Origin: an uncultured Sulfitobacter sp.
GTDB lineage: Bacteria; Pseudomonadota; Alphaproteobacteria; Rhodobacterales; Rhodobacteraceae
Direction: 5' to 3'
Assembly: GCA_947492925.1 (NCBI GenBank)
Contig: CANLOQ010000001.1
Coordinates: 1,426,001-1,490,000 of the forward strand
DNA length: 64,000 nt
Shown: one piece after another, positions 9,579 to 19,089 of the stretch
Layout of the letters: every line of letters starts with the position of its first letter
How positions within the stretch are numbered: the stretch's first letter is position 1
Position numbers and translations under genes: made by a program
Notes under the pieces: generated by a model
What the model saw: the letters and a program-made list of their open reading frames with translations, nothing else
What the model was told of the DNA's origin: nothing
Database searches by the model: none

Positions 9579-10415
9579 ATGGCCGACAAGGAAAAATCCG
9601 GCAATGCCTTTGTCGAAACGATCAAGACCATCGTCTATGCGCTGTTGATCGCGGGCGTTTTCCGCACGCTGTTTTTTCAGCCTTTCTGGATTCCGTCGGG
9701 ATCGATGAAGGAAACGCTGCTGATCGGCGATTTCCTGTTCGTCAACAAGTTCGCTTATGGCTATTCCTATGCCTCCTGTCCGTCGCTGATGTTGCCCAAC
9801 CTTGGCATCGAAGTGGACGCAAAGGATGTCTGCGGTGTCTTTGACGGGGACAACACGCGCCTTTTTGGCAGCGAGCCTGAGCGCGGTGATGTGGTGGTGT
9901 TTCGGCATCCGGTATCGGGGCGCGATTATATCAAGCGGCTGATCGGGCTGCCGGGCGAGACGATCCAGATGAAGGCGGGGGTTCTGCACATTGATGGCGC
10001 GCCGGTCGCGCTTGAGGATGCGGGGGTATTTACCGAGGAAATGGCGGCACAGGGGCCACAACGCCTGCGCCCGCGCTGTGAAAACGGGCCAGTGGGCGAG
10101 GGCGGCATTTGTGAAAAGTCGCGTCAGATCGAAACGCTGCCCAATGGGGTCAGCCACACGATCCTGAACATTGCGGATCAGCAATCGGACCGCACCGGGA
10201 TTTATACGGTGCCGGAAGGGCATTACTTTTTCATCGGGGACAATCGCGACAATTCTGCTGACAGTCGGTTGGCGCAGCAGGTGGGTGGCGTTGGATTTGT
10301 TCCCTTTGAGAACCTGATTGGCCGGGCGGACCGGATCATGTTCAGCTCTGCTGGGACGTCGATGCTGTATTTCTGGACGTGGCGCAGCGACCGTTTTTTC
10401 AAAGGGGTTGAATGA
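9579..10415 (+). CDS. lepB: Signal peptidase I
   Basis: LepB is the inner-membrane protease that removes signal peptides from exported proteins. An N-terminal membrane segment ([17 protein letters not shown]) leads into [14 protein letters not shown] with the catalytic serine near residue 43. The catalytic lysine lies in [14 protein letters not shown] near residue 115, and the conserved [11 protein letters not shown] box near residues 222-232 completes the family pattern. Length (278) is usual for alphaproteobacteria. The stop overlaps the rnc start by four bases, so lepB-rnc-era are translated as a coupled set. Confidence 0.97.
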   Translation: MADKEKSGNAFVETIKTIVYALLIAGVFRTLFFQPFWIPSGSMKETLLIGDFLFVNKFAYGYSYASCPSLMLPNLGIEVDAKDVCGVFDGDNTRLFGSEPERGDVVVFRHPVSGRDYIKRLIGLPGETIQMKAGVLHIDGAPVALEDAGVFTEEMAAQGPQRLRPRCENGPVGEGGICEKSRQIETLPNGVSHTILNIADQQSDRTGIYTVPEGHYFFIGDNRDNSADSRLAQQVGGVGFVPFENLIGRADRIMFSSAGTSMLYFWTWRSDRFFKGVE

Positions 10416-11098
10416 AGCTGAGCGGCGATCTTCGGGCCTTTGAGGGGCGCATCGGGCATCATTTTGCCGATCCGGCCCTTCTGGTCCGTGCGGTAACCCA
10501 TGCGTCCATGTCCTCGGCCAACCGGGACGACAATCAGCGGCTGGAATTTCTGGGTGACAGGGTGTTGGGGCTTGTGATGGCGCAGGCGCTTCTGGACAGC
10601 GATAAAGGCGCCAGCGAAGGGCAGCTTGCCCCCCGTTTCAACGCGCTGGTGCGCAAGGAAACCTGTGCGGAAGTCGCGCGTGAGATTGATCTGGGTCAGG
10701 TGCTCAAGCTGGGCCGGTCCGAGATGATTTCCGGCGGCCGGCGCAAGCAGGCGCTGCTGGGTGATGCGATAGAGGCCGTGATTGCGGCAGTTTATCTGGA
10801 TGCAGGGTTTGAGACCGCGCGCGATATGATCCTGCGGTTCTGGGGCGCGCGTATCGACACGGTTGAGGATGATGCACGCGATCCCAAGACCGCGTTGCAG
10901 GAATGGGCACAGGCGCGCAAGCTGAACCCGCCAAAATACCTGCAGACCGCCCGCAGCGGACCTGATCATGCGCCGGTCTTTACCATTGCTGCACGGCTGG
11001 AGACCGGGGAAGAGGCGGCGGCCACTGCCCCGTCAAAACGCGCTGCTGAACAGGCTGCCGCACGGGCGCTGCTGGCGCAACTGGAGAACGACCCATGA
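10412..11098 (+). CDS. rnc: Ribonuclease III
   Basis: RNase III cuts double-stranded RNA, including rRNA precursors and many regulatory RNAs. The 228-residue protein has the signature [12 protein letters not shown] near residue 44 with the metal-binding Glu and Asp, the second catalytic patch [15 protein letters not shown] near residue 115, and a C-terminal double-stranded RNA-binding domain ([11 protein letters not shown] through [14 protein letters not shown]). The ATG lies within the lepB stop (ATGA), and the stop overlaps the era start in the same way. Confidence 0.97.
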   Translation: MKLSGDLRAFEGRIGHHFADPALLVRAVTHASMSSANRDDNQRLEFLGDRVLGLVMAQALLDSDKGASEGQLAPRFNALVRKETCAEVAREIDLGQVLKLGRSEMISGGRRKQALLGDAIEAVIAAVYLDAGFETARDMILRFWGARIDTVEDDARDPKTALQEWAQARKLNPPKYLQTARSGPDHAPVFTIAARLETGEEAAATAPSKRAAEQAAARALLAQLENDP

Positions 11099-12015
11099 GC
11101 GAGACCGCGACCACACGCGCCGGGTTCATTGCCCTGATCGGCGAACCCAACGCAGGTAAGTCCACGCTGCTGAACCGCATGGTGGGTGCGAAAGTATCGA
11201 TTGTGACGCATAAGGTGCAGACCACACGTGCGCGCATTCGCGGCGTGGCGATGGAGGGTGACAGTCAGTTGGTATTCGTGGACACGCCCGGGCTGTTCCA
11301 GCCCCGGCGCAGACTGGACCGGGCGATGGTCGCGGCGGCCTGGGGGGGTGCGGCGGATGCGGATATTGTGGTGTTGCTGGTCGAGGCGCAGCGCGGTGTG
11401 ACGGAAGGGGTCGAGCGTATTCTGGAGGGGCTGGCCGACATCGGGCAAGGCCGCAAAGTTGCGCTGGCCATCAACAAGATCGACCGGGTTGAAGCGCCCG
11501 TTCTGCTGGGCCTGTCACAGAAACTGAACGATGCCTATCCTTTTGTTGAAACCTTCATGATCTCTGCGGAGCGCGGGCATGGGGTGGACACGCTGCGCGG
11601 CTGGCTGGCGGGAGAATTGCCGCAGGGGCCGTGGCTGTACCCGGAAGACCAGATTGCCGATCTGCCGATGCGGATGATTGCCGCCGAAATGACACGCGAG
11701 AAGCTGACGCTGCGGCTGCATCAGGAACTGCCCTATCAGCTGACGGTCGAGACAGAGAACTGGGAAGAGCGGCCCGATGGGTCGGCGCGGATTGATCAGC
11801 TGATTTATGTGGTGCGTGACGGGCACAAGGGGATCGTGCTGGGCAACAAGGGCGAGACGATCAAGGCTGTCAGCAAGGCCGCGCGCGAGGAGCTGGAGGA
11901 ATTTCTGGGCCGTCGTATCCATCTGTTCCTGCAGGTGAAAGTGCGCGCGAACTGGCTGGATGAGGCGGAGCGGTATACCGAGATGGGGCTGGATTTCCGC
12001 GACGGAAACGTGTGA
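11095..12015 (+). CDS. era: Ribosome-assembly GTPase Era
   Basis: Era binds the 3' end of 16S rRNA and helps 30S assembly. The GTPase motifs are in order: G1 GEPNAGKST near residue 14, G3 DTPGL near residue 62, G4 NKID near residue 125 and SAERG (G5) near residue 157. A C-terminal KH domain contains [20 protein letters not shown]. The length of 306 is normal. It is coupled to rnc by a four-base overlap. The 73-base gap after the gene holds no evident feature. Confidence 0.97.
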   Translation: MSETATTRAGFIALIGEPNAGKSTLLNRMVGAKVSIVTHKVQTTRARIRGVAMEGDSQLVFVDTPGLFQPRRRLDRAMVAAAWGGAADADIVVLLVEAQRGVTEGVERILEGLADIGQGRKVALAINKIDRVEAPVLLGLSQKLNDAYPFVETFMISAERGHGVDTLRGWLAGELPQGPWLYPEDQIADLPMRMIAAEMTREKLTLRLHQELPYQLTVETENWEERPDGSARIDQLIYVVRDGHKGIVLGNKGETIKAVSKAAREELEEFLGRRIHLFLQVKVRANWLDEAERYTEMGLDFRDGNV

Positions 12016-12088
12016 GGCCCGACCGGCATTCGGTGTGCCCGTGGTGAGGGTGAAGTGAGTTGTATTGGAAAGATGAAGGGACGGGTGG

Positions 12089-12418
12089 GTGCCAAGGCTG
12101 ACAACGCGGTTCTGGGTCGATGCCTATCTTGCGCGCCTGTCGGTGTTCAACATACCGGCCTATGTGGTGGCGCACGGAGATGACACGGGTGGCGCGGTTC
12201 TGGTGAAGCTGGCCACGCTGGATGGACAGGCGGTGCTCTTTCAGCGGTCTTTTGATTTGACGACGGGGGCGCGGCGCTGGGTTGAGCTGACCACGGGGGA
12301 AGAGCGCGCGGTGGATGAGACCGTCGCACGGCAGCGTGGGTTCGACCCTGATCTGTGGGTGATCGAGGTGGAGGACCGCGCGGGGCGGCATTTGCTGGAC
12401 GATGACGGGCTGGCGTGA
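12089..12418 (+). CDS. DUF1491 family protein
   Basis: A 109-residue soluble protein starting at a GTG (12089) and reading [15 protein letters not shown], then [21 protein letters not shown] and near the end [19 protein letters not shown]. This is the layout of DUF1491, a small family found in alphaproteobacteria, often next to recO or era; its role is unknown. The gene lies between era and recO and its stop overlaps the recO start region (TGATG at 12416-12420), so it is probably co-translated with recO. Confidence 0.75.
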   Translation: MPRLTTRFWVDAYLARLSVFNIPAYVVAHGDDTGGAVLVKLATLDGQAVLFQRSFDLTTGARRWVELTTGEERAVDETVARQRGFDPDLWVIEVEDRAGRHLLDDDGLA

Positions 12419-13143
12419 TGGAGTGGCGCGGGCAGGGCATATTGCTGAGCAGCCGGAAACACGGGGAAACATCTGTTATCATTGAGGTTTTCACCCCTGA
12501 ACAAGGGCGTCATGCCGGAGTTGTGCGGGGCGGAACCAGCCGCAAGACCGCGCCGATCCTGCAACCGGGTGCGCAGCTTGACGTGGTTTGGCGCGCGCGG
12601 CTGGAAGACCATATCGGGGCGTTTACGGTGGAACCCGTGCGCAGCCGTGCGGCCACCGCGATGGGGGACCGTCTGGCGCTGGCGGGGCTGAATGCGGTGA
12701 CGGCGCTTTTGTCGTTCTGCCTGCCCGAGCGCGAGGCGCATCCGCAGCTTTATGCGCGCAGCGAGGCGTTGCTGGATTTGCTGGGGCAGGGCGATATCTG
12801 GCCGCTGGCCTATCTTCAGTGGGAAGTGGCACTGCTGGAGGAGATGGGATACGCGCTTGATCTGTCGTGCTGCGCGGTGACGGGTGCGCGCGACGGGTTG
12901 ATCTATGTGTCGCCCCGGTCCGGGCGCGCGGTGTCGGCGCAGGGCGCGGGCGACTGGGCGGACCGGCTCTTGCCTTTGCCGCCCGTGCTGAAAGGAGAGG
13001 GAGAGGCCCCGGACGCAGAGATTGCGCAGGCATTGATCACGACGGGGCATTTCCTGACGCAGCATCTGGCGCGCAATCTGGGCGACCGGCCGCTGCCCGA
13101 AGCCCGCGCGCGTTTTGTCGATGCGTTCAGTCGGCTGCGGTAA
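12418..13143 (+). CDS. recO: DNA repair protein RecO
   Basis: RecO works with RecF and RecR to load RecA on gapped DNA. The 241-residue protein starts [21 protein letters not shown], the N-terminal OB-fold of RecO, with [18 protein letters not shown] near residue 37 and the helical C-terminal region containing [18 protein letters not shown] near residue 140. I chose the ATG at 12418; a GTG at 12415 is also in frame. The final 17 bases overlap the 3' end of the convergent META-domain gene. Confidence 0.92.
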   Translation: MEWRGQGILLSSRKHGETSVIIEVFTPEQGRHAGVVRGGTSRKTAPILQPGAQLDVVWRARLEDHIGAFTVEPVRSRAATAMGDRLALAGLNAVTALLSFCLPEREAHPQLYARSEALLDLLGQGDIWPLAYLQWEVALLEEMGYALDLSCCAVTGARDGLIYVSPRSGRAVSAQGAGDWADRLLPLPPVLKGEGEAPDAEIAQALITTGHFLTQHLARNLGDRPLPEARARFVDAFSRLR

Positions 13144-13519
13144 AGATCAGAAGATCACCCTCATCGTTTGACAGGATCAGCCGATCCTCAACCACCTTGC
13201 CGATGGTTGCTGCATCGAGCGCTTCGAAAAAGGCTGCTTCTGCCGCCAGATCAGGGCAGGCCATGCGGGTTGCTGCGATTGGTCCTGCCTCGAACCACGG
13301 AAAAGGCACGGTATTGGTGCTGCGGTAGCTGTTGCAGGGGGCGCTGCCCGCGATCACGTTGCGCGACGGAAACCGCAGCGTCGCGGTCGCGTTAAACGGC
13401 GCGCCATTTATTTCAGCCAACTGCCATTCTGTACCGGCGCCGCCGTAACTGCGCAGGGTTTCATCGCGCTGAAACACGGTCAGCATCAGGATAACGGCAA
13501 GGATGACATGGCTTGGCAT
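13127..13519 (-). CDS. META/HslJ-like domain protein, exported or membrane-anchored
   Basis: The 130-residue protein has an N-terminal hydrophobic segment ([12 protein letters not shown]) that could be a signal peptide, then the META domain pattern: [50 protein letters not shown] and [22 protein letters not shown] domains occur in the heat-shock protein HslJ and in secreted proteins; their function is unclear. The gene ends inside recO on the other strand and starts 9 bases after the TetR gene. Confidence 0.75.
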   Translation of the reverse strand: MPSHVILAVILMLTVFQRDETLRSYGGAGTEWQLAEINGAPFNATATLRFPSRNVIAGSAPCNSYRSTNTVPFPWFEAGPIAATRMACPDLAAEAAFFEALDAATIGKVVEDRLILSNDEGDLLIFTAAD

Positions 13520-13528
13520 CCGGTGGTG

Positions 13529-14095
13529 TTAGCGCAGGGCGAGAACGGTGTCGACCAGCGCGTCATAGGGGCCGGCATCGGTGATCTGCGGCATCAGGGG
13601 CAAGCCGGTCAGTGTGGCCTGCAAGGCATCTGCGAAGGCGGGGTTGCCAAGACCAAGCTGGCCCAGAAGCCGGGTAAGATAGGCATGTCTTTGGGCATCG
13701 ACCTCTTGCAGGGCATCCGCGGCACGCGCGTCTGTTTGTGCCCAGATGCGCAACTGCGGTTCAAGCTGTCCTTGGAGCAGCGTTCGGCCAAAAGCCCGCA
13801 GCCGCTGATCGGCATCACCGCTTTGTTCCAGAAGGGTGATCACCTCTTGCAGGGCGCTGGACTGCCAGGCTGTCAGAACGGCGTATTGGAATTCCGGCAC
13901 GTCTTTGAAATGCCAGTAGAAAGAGCCCTTTGTCGTGCCAAGGGCGCGGGCCAGTGGTTCGGCGGCGAGGGCAGTGGGCCCCTGACGGGCAAAGGCATCA
14001 AGACCGGCGGCGATCCATTTGTCACGGGAGAGGCGAGGGCGTTTCATATCCCTTTCATACGAAGCGTCCCGCGTGCGGTCGAGGGGGAGAGACAT
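13529..14095 (-). CDS. TetR/AcrR family transcriptional regulator
   Basis: The 188-residue protein has an N-terminal helix-turn-helix of TetR type: WIAAGLDAFARQGPTALAAEPLARALGTTKGSFYWHFKD (residues about 28-64), followed by a helical ligand-binding domain. A strong GGGGGAGGA site 5 bases before the ATG at 14095 supports this start, although the family domain would also fit an ATG at 14047. It lies 31 bases downstream of mcd in the same orientation, so it could control mcd or a ligand related to it; that is inference. Confidence 0.88.
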   Translation of the reverse strand: MSLPLDRTRDASYERDMKRPRLSRDKWIAAGLDAFARQGPTALAAEPLARALGTTKGSFYWHFKDVPEFQYAVLTAWQSSALQEVITLLEQSGDADQRLRAFGRTLLQGQLEPQLRIWAQTDARAADALQEVDAQRHAYLTRLLGQLGLGNPAFADALQATLTGLPLMPQITDAGPYDALVDTVLALR

Positions 14096-14126
14096 TATGA
14101 TCCTCCCCCTGACTCGTTTGCGGGAT

Positions 14127-15818
14127 TTAGCCCAGAATGCGCCGCGCGATCACCTGCGCCTGAATTTCGGCGGCACCTTCAAAGATATTCAGGATGCGGG
14201 CGTCACACAGAACGCGGCTGATCTTGTATTCCAGCGCGAAACCGTTGCCACCGTGAATTTGCAGGCCATTGTCCGCCGCAGCCCATGCCACACGGGCGCC
14301 GAGCAGTTTCGCCATGCCCGCCTCGACATCGCAGCGGCGGCCCTCATCCTTTTCAAAGGCGGAGAAATAGGTGAGCTGACGCGCGACCATTGTTTCGACC
14401 GCCATCATCGCCAGCTTGGACGACACGCGCGGGAAGTTGATCAGCGCCTTGCCGAACTGCTTGCGGTCCTGCGCGTATTGCATGGAGATATCGAGCGCGG
14501 ATTGTGCCACGCCGATGGCACGCGCCGCTGTCTGGATGCGGGCGGATTCGAAGGTTTCCATCAGCTGCTTGAAGCCTTTGCCTTCTTCGCCGCCCAAGAG
14601 GTTTTCAGCCTTCACGTGGAAGCCATCAAACGCCAGTTCGTATTCCTTCATGCCGCGGTAGCCCAGCACCTCGATCTCACCGCCGGTCATGCCATCGGTC
14701 GGGAAGGGATTTTCCTCGGTTCCCGGGGTCTTTTCGGCGAGGAACATGGAAAGACCTTTGTAGTTGTCCGTGGCGGGATCGGTGCGCGCCAGCAGCGTCA
14801 TGATCTGCGTGCGCGTGGCGTGGGTAATCCATGTTTTGTTGCCGGTGATCTTATAGTCGCCGTTTTCGTCCTTGAACGCGCGGGTGCGCAGCGAGCCCAG
14901 ATCGGAACCGGTGTTTGGTTCTGTAAAGACGGCGGTAGGCAGGGTTTCGGCGGAGGCAAGACGCGGCAGCCACTTTTCCTTCTGCTCCTGTGTGCCGCCC
15001 GCGATGATCAGCTCTGCTGCGATTTCGGACCGGGTGCCAAGGGAGCCAACGCCGATATAGCCGCGCGACAGTTCTTCGGAAACCACGCACATGGAGGCCT
15101 TGGAGAGGCCGAAACCGCCGAATTCTTCCGGGATGGTGAGGCCGAACACGCCCATCTCTGCCAATTCCTCGATCACCTCCATCGGGATCAATTCGTCCTT
15201 GAGGTGCCATTCGTGGGCAAAGGGTTCTACCTTTTCGATCGCATAGCGGCGGAACTGCTCGCGTATCATCTCAAGCTCTTCATCAAGGCCGGAGGCACCA
15301 ACGGTGATGTTGGCGGAATGCTCTTGCATAAGTTCGACAAGGCGAGTGCGCGCGGCCTGCGTGTTGCCGCCCTGTGTGAGGGTCTGGATTGCGGGCTCCA
15401 TCAGGCCGCGCATGTCTTCCTGGCTCAGCCCCATGTCCTGCAGGCGCAGAACCTCGCCCTGGTTCATCTGGATGCCGCCGTAAATCTGCCAGAGGTATTC
15501 GCCAAAGGCGATCTGGTGGATCAGCGCTTCGGTCTCACCGAATTTACCGTCCTTGGTCAGCGCGTCGGCCCATTTCTGCATTTCGTGAAGCGCCTGCGCG
15601 TAGGTCGCGAGCCACGCCAGACCATGTGCGGCGGTCTGGTGTGCTTCGATCAGGGAGGCGGACACACGCCCGCCGTCGCTGACCAAAGCGCGCACGCTTG
15701 TCTTGGCCTTTTCAAGAATGCCGTCCACCGGGGCCAGCGCCGCAGCCGTCAATCCAAGCAGATCATCCAGCAGAACCGGTGCCTGCGCCAAAGTCATGTC
15801 CTGACCGTCATGTGCCAT
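14127..15818 (-). CDS. mcd: Acyl-CoA dehydrogenase, likely (2S)-methylsuccinyl-CoA dehydrogenase
   Basis: This flavoenzyme should oxidise methylsuccinyl-CoA to mesaconyl-C1-CoA, a defining step of the ethylmalonyl-CoA pathway, passing electrons to ETF. At 563 residues it is much longer than ordinary acyl-CoA dehydrogenases (about 380) because of an N-terminal extension of roughly 160 residues, a known feature of Mcd. The dehydrogenase part shows FTEPNTGSDLGSLRTRA, KTWITHA, the helical DRKQFGKAL region, and IFEGAAEIQ at the C-terminus with the catalytic glutamate. The ATG at 15818 follows an AAAGGA site; an upstream TTG would add 18 residues. Family membership is certain, the exact substrate is inferred from length and extension. 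Confidence 0.78.
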   Translation of the reverse strand: MAHDGQDMTLAQAPVLLDDLLGLTAAALAPVDGILEKAKTSVRALVSDGGRVSASLIEAHQTAAHGLAWLATYAQALHEMQKWADALTKDGKFGETEALIHQIAFGEYLWQIYGGIQMNQGEVLRLQDMGLSQEDMRGLMEPAIQTLTQGGNTQAARTRLVELMQEHSANITVGASGLDEELEMIREQFRRYAIEKVEPFAHEWHLKDELIPMEVIEELAEMGVFGLTIPEEFGGFGLSKASMCVVSEELSRGYIGVGSLGTRSEIAAELIIAGGTQEQKEKWLPRLASAETLPTAVFTEPNTGSDLGSLRTRAFKDENGDYKITGNKTWITHATRTQIMTLLARTDPATDNYKGLSMFLAEKTPGTEENPFPTDGMTGGEIEVLGYRGMKEYELAFDGFHVKAENLLGGEEGKGFKQLMETFESARIQTAARAIGVAQSALDISMQYAQDRKQFGKALINFPRVSSKLAMMAVETMVARQLTYFSAFEKDEGRRCDVEAGMAKLLGARVAWAAADNGLQIHGGNGFALEYKISRVLCDARILNIFEGAAEIQAQVIARRILG

Positions 15819-15962
15819 TTTGCTATCCTTTGATGTGTTGCCCTGCAGATAGCGCCTTCGCAGTTGCAGCACAACAAAGATACGTTTTTCTGCGTCAATT
15901 TGTTCGATAATTGCGCGGCCAGTTTGACCGTGCGCGCAGTTTCACAGGTGGTATGTAGAATT

Positions 15963-16727
15963 ATGGAGCAATTCTTTCCATTTCTGGAGCCACTCACCCT
16001 TGGTCTTGCACTTGGTATCGCCTTTTGCGCGGGATTCGTCAAAGGCGTGGTGGGATTCGCACAGCCGCTGATCCTGATTTCGGGGCTGACGCTTTTTCTG
16101 TCGCCGGAGCTTGCCTTGGCCGGATTGATCATTCCGACGTTGATTACCAATACCATGCAGGCCCTGCGGCAAGGTCCGCGCGCGGCCTGGGCGTCGGTCC
16201 GGCAATTTCGGTTTTTCATGATTGCGGGCGGGATCACGCTGGTCACCGCTGCGCAGATGGTACGCGTGGTGCCCGAGCAGGTCCTGTTGCTGGTGATTGG
16301 GCTACCCGCGTTTGCCTATGCCACATCGCAACTGGCTGGCATGAGCTTTACGATCCGTCACCGCCACATGGGGGTTGAGGTGATGGCGGGCGCGATTGCG
16401 GGTGTGATGGGCGGGTTTTCCGGCATCTGGGGGCCGCCAACGGTGATGTATATGACGGCGCTTGGCACGCTGAAGCAGGACCAGCTGCGTGTTCAGGGGG
16501 TGATCTATGCGGCGGGGGCGCTGGCGCTTTTTGGTGCGCATATCGGGTCCGGCGTGCTGCGCGCCGAGACGGTCCCGTTTTCGGTGCTTTTGATCCTGCC
16601 TGCGGTGGTCGGCATGTGGGCCGGTGGGCGCGTGGTGGACCGGATTGACCAGGCGATGTTTCGGCGTGTGACCCTTTTGGTTCTGCTGCTGGCCAGCCTG
16701 AACCTGATCAGACGCGCGGTGTTCTAG
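15963..16727 (+). CDS. TauE/SafE family sulfite/anion exporter
   Basis: The 254-residue protein is made of seven to eight hydrophobic segments with the repeated TauE/SafE motif: FCAGFVKGVVGFAQPLIL near residue 20 and GAIAGVMGGFSGIWGPPTVMYM near residues 142-165. The family exports sulfite, sulfoacetate or other organosulfur anions. I start it at the ATG at 15963; an in-frame TTG at 15864 would add an unlikely hydrophilic extension. It diverges from mcd. Confidence 0.85.
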   Translation: MEQFFPFLEPLTLGLALGIAFCAGFVKGVVGFAQPLILISGLTLFLSPELALAGLIIPTLITNTMQALRQGPRAAWASVRQFRFFMIAGGITLVTAAQMVRVVPEQVLLLVIGLPAFAYATSQLAGMSFTIRHRHMGVEVMAGAIAGVMGGFSGIWGPPTVMYMTALGTLKQDQLRVQGVIYAAGALALFGAHIGSGVLRAETVPFSVLLILPAVVGMWAGGRVVDRIDQAMFRRVTLLVLLLASLNLIRRAVF

Positions 16728-16788
16728 GACGTCTTGACGTGCAGCCAATGGGTTTGGTTGAACGTCAAGGCGACCTTGCGGTGGCGTA

Positions 16789-17148
16789 TTATCCGCGGCG
16801 GGCCACGGTCATGCCGGAGACGTCTTCGATGAATGTGACGATCCTTGTCTTGATCTCATCGTCCTTGATTGCGGCCAATGCGCTGACAATTTCCATGCCC
16901 GGATCGCTGTGGGGCGCTGAATTGTCGTTGTCGTGCAACCCGTCAAAGAAATAGGACGGCGGCACATCAAGGATCTGGGCCAGTTCAAACAGGCGGCTTG
17001 CCGCGATTCTGTTGGACCCGATTTCGTATTTCTGAATCTGCTGAAAAGACAGTTCGAGTTTTCGCGCCACGTCGGTTTGCGACAGTCTTCTGAGGGTGCG
17101 GATTTGTTTCAGTTTGCGACCAACGTGCAGATCGACGGGATGTGACAT
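16789..17148 (-). CDS. XRE-family helix-turn-helix regulator
   Basis: The protein contains an HTH of Cro/CI type: LKQIRTLRRLSQTDVARKLELSFQQIQKYEIGSNRIAASRLFELA, residues about 13-57 from the chosen start. It continues into a short C-terminal region with DVPPSYFFDG. Proteins that open MSHPVDLHVGRKL are common in Rhodobacterales. I chose the ATG at 17148 (119 residues); an ATG at 17205 is possible. It is transcribed divergently from the LysR-type gene, and the 164 bases between them are AT-rich. Confidence 0.85.
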   Translation of the reverse strand: MSHPVDLHVGRKLKQIRTLRRLSQTDVARKLELSFQQIQKYEIGSNRIAASRLFELAQILDVPPSYFFDGLHDNDNSAPHSDPGMEIVSALAAIKDDEIKTRIVTFIEDVSGMTVARRG

Positions 17149-17312
17149 GGATTGAACCTCAGGTTGTGAACTGCATTCAGACATCGCTTGGAATCGCTTC
17201 TCCATTCAATTGGCCGAATTTTTTATTTTCGGTAAAAAACATCAGCAAAGGTGTAATTTTTTTCAACCATCGGTGTATGATTTTTGTTGCGTTACTGGGT
17301 GATTGATTTACC

Positions 17313-18245
17313 ATGACGCCAATGAACGTCAGGTCGCCTCTTACTCAAGATCAAGCCGACTCCGTGCCTCAGAAGGCGGCGGTTTCGACCCCACCTGCGT
17401 TGCTTTACGAGATGATCCGGTCCTTCACGACGCTGGCGCGCACCCTGAACCTGAGCCATGCGGTGACCGAGCTGAGCAGCACGCGCCAGACCGTGCGCCG
17501 CCACATCAGCCTGCTGGAAGAAGCGATCGGCGATAAGCTGTTTGATATGGAGGGGCGCAATTACCGGTTGACGGAGCTGGGCGTTGAGATGTTGCCGGAA
17601 GCGCAGGATCTGCTGGCGCGGGGCCGGATCTGGTTGTCCGGTCAGGCCAGCCATGTAGGCAATCTGCTGCGGTTTTCACATCATGAGCAAAACGGCTGGC
17701 ACTATCACCAGCAGCAGCAACCGCTTGACCACATCTGGGGTGCGCGTTCGGCCTTGTTGCGTGACACCATCACCGGATGGAGCCGGGCACAGGGCCACCT
17801 TGAGGCGGACGAGCTGCAGGCGGTGCGGCCTTATGTTCTGGTCTACCGGCATACGGAAAACGGCTGGATCTGTGTCGAGATCGGGGAAAAATCGTTTTAT
17901 TCTGGCTGGTGGGGGTGGAAGCACGCGCGCAGCAGCATCGGGCGCAACCTTGGGAAATTTCCCGGCGGCCCCGAGTTCGAGAGCCTGCTGAACCAGTCGT
18001 TCGAGGATGTCATGTCTACCGGTGGTCTGCGGCTTGATGAAGTAGTTACACAGTTTCCGCGCGAAACCGGGGGTGCGCCAGTGCCTTTGGCCTATCAAAG
18101 ATTGCTGTTGGGAGGACGGTTTCCCGACAACAGTTTCGCGCTGATCACCGTCGTCGACAGGTCCGAAAAAGTTCGCATTCGAGGGCTGGATCAATCCGGT
18201 CTTGAGCAGATGCCCGCTGATGCAAAGGTCGACTACCAGGGGTAG
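17313..18245 (+). CDS. LysR-type HTH protein with atypical C-terminal region
   Basis: Residues about 25-95 form a LysR-like winged helix: LYEMIRSFTTLARTLNLSHAV, SSTRQTVRRHISLLEEAIGDKLFD and YRLTELGVEML. The remaining 200 residues do not read like the usual periplasmic-binding-protein fold of LysR regulators; instead they are rich in Trp, His and Gln (HHEQNGWHYHQQQQPLDH, EKSFYSGWWGWKHARSS). The likely role is DNA binding with a different sensor domain. The orphan GNAT-like gene follows 74 bases later on the same strand and could be its partner. Confidence 0.65.
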   Translation: MTPMNVRSPLTQDQADSVPQKAAVSTPPALLYEMIRSFTTLARTLNLSHAVTELSSTRQTVRRHISLLEEAIGDKLFDMEGRNYRLTELGVEMLPEAQDLLARGRIWLSGQASHVGNLLRFSHHEQNGWHYHQQQQPLDHIWGARSALLRDTITGWSRAQGHLEADELQAVRPYVLVYRHTENGWICVEIGEKSFYSGWWGWKHARSSIGRNLGKFPGGPEFESLLNQSFEDVMSTGGLRLDEVVTQFPRETGGAPVPLAYQRLLLGGRFPDNSFALITVVDRSEKVRIRGLDQSGLEQMPADAKVDYQG

Positions 18246-18319
18246 GTCGGCAAAAAAACCAGTCAAAGCGCCAAGTTTGCGCTACTCTAGAGTGAATCAT
18301 CAGTCTGGAGGCGGGTAAA

Positions 18320-19042
18320 TTGACTCTAATTAACTTTGACGACGGCGCGCGATTTGCGGTGCATTGTTCGCAATTGTTGTCCGATCTTGGCATCAAGCTG
18401 ACGTTCGGACACAACTTTGATACCTATCGCAGCATCCTTGAAGAGGCACGGCCAAACCAGATTTTGGGCGCACCGTTTGACCCCGATCTGCACGATCTGA
18501 ACGTAACCAACGCGTTTTGGACCATCGGGTACAACGACCGCGGCGAGGTCATTCACACGCAGGCGATGCGTATGATCGACACCGGCAACAAGCCGTTGGC
18601 GGAGTATCTGCGGTATAATTTTCGTGATTTTCCCCCTCCGGGGATCGAGCTTGATCTGAACCGGTCACGTTTCCGGGCCGGGCCCAGCACCTCAAAGATC
18701 AGAGGAAGCACCTGTTATCACGGAGAGTTCTGGATCGGTGGTGCGCCGGGAGAATATCGCGGCACCGGTCTGGCCAGTATTCTGGGACGCAATGCGTTCT
18801 GGGAGGCGATGAACCGCTGGGATCCAGATTATGTCTTTTCCTTTATCGAAAAGACCGTGGCCAACAAGGGTTTTGCCGTGCGGCAGGCCTATCTGCACTG
18901 TCAACCGGGCGCGTTGCGCTGGTTCCGGCCGGGGGTGGACAAGCCGATCGAAGGCTACATCGGGTACATGGACCGCGATGAGATGCGCTTTGTTCTGGAG
19001 ATGCCGCTGCCTGTGGACGACGTTCAGGTGCGCGCTGCCTAA
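18320..19042 (+). CDS. Uncharacterised protein with a possible GNAT-like acetyl-CoA motif
   Basis: I do not recognise this 240-residue protein. It starts at a TTG (18320) behind a perfect GGAGG site at 18306-18310. A stretch around residues 143-160, PGEYRGTGLASILGRNAF, contains the R-x-x-G-x-A pattern of the acetyl-CoA pyrophosphate loop of GNAT acyltransferases, preceded by a plausible beta strand (HGEFWIGG) and followed by a helix. No other domain is evident. It follows the atypical LysR-type gene in the same direction and precedes pckA convergently. Confidence 0.6.
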   Translation: MTLINFDDGARFAVHCSQLLSDLGIKLTFGHNFDTYRSILEEARPNQILGAPFDPDLHDLNVTNAFWTIGYNDRGEVIHTQAMRMIDTGNKPLAEYLRYNFRDFPPPGIELDLNRSRFRAGPSTSKIRGSTCYHGEFWIGGAPGEYRGTGLASILGRNAFWEAMNRWDPDYVFSFIEKTVANKGFAVRQAYLHCQPGALRWFRPGVDKPIEGYIGYMDRDEMRFVLEMPLPVDDVQVRAA

Positions 19043-19089
19043 CTGTGAGGAACGGTTTGCGCGGACCTGAGCGGCCCGCGCACCCGGGT

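Noticed and set aside
14019-15833. A 604-codon plus-strand frame opposite mcd
   Set aside because: Shadow of the acyl-CoA dehydrogenase; its sequence has no family motif and overlaps the TetR gene as well.
19055-19085. Hairpin TGCGCGG / CCGCGCA after pckA as a terminator
   Set aside because: It has no T-run on either side, so I could not support it as an intrinsic terminator.
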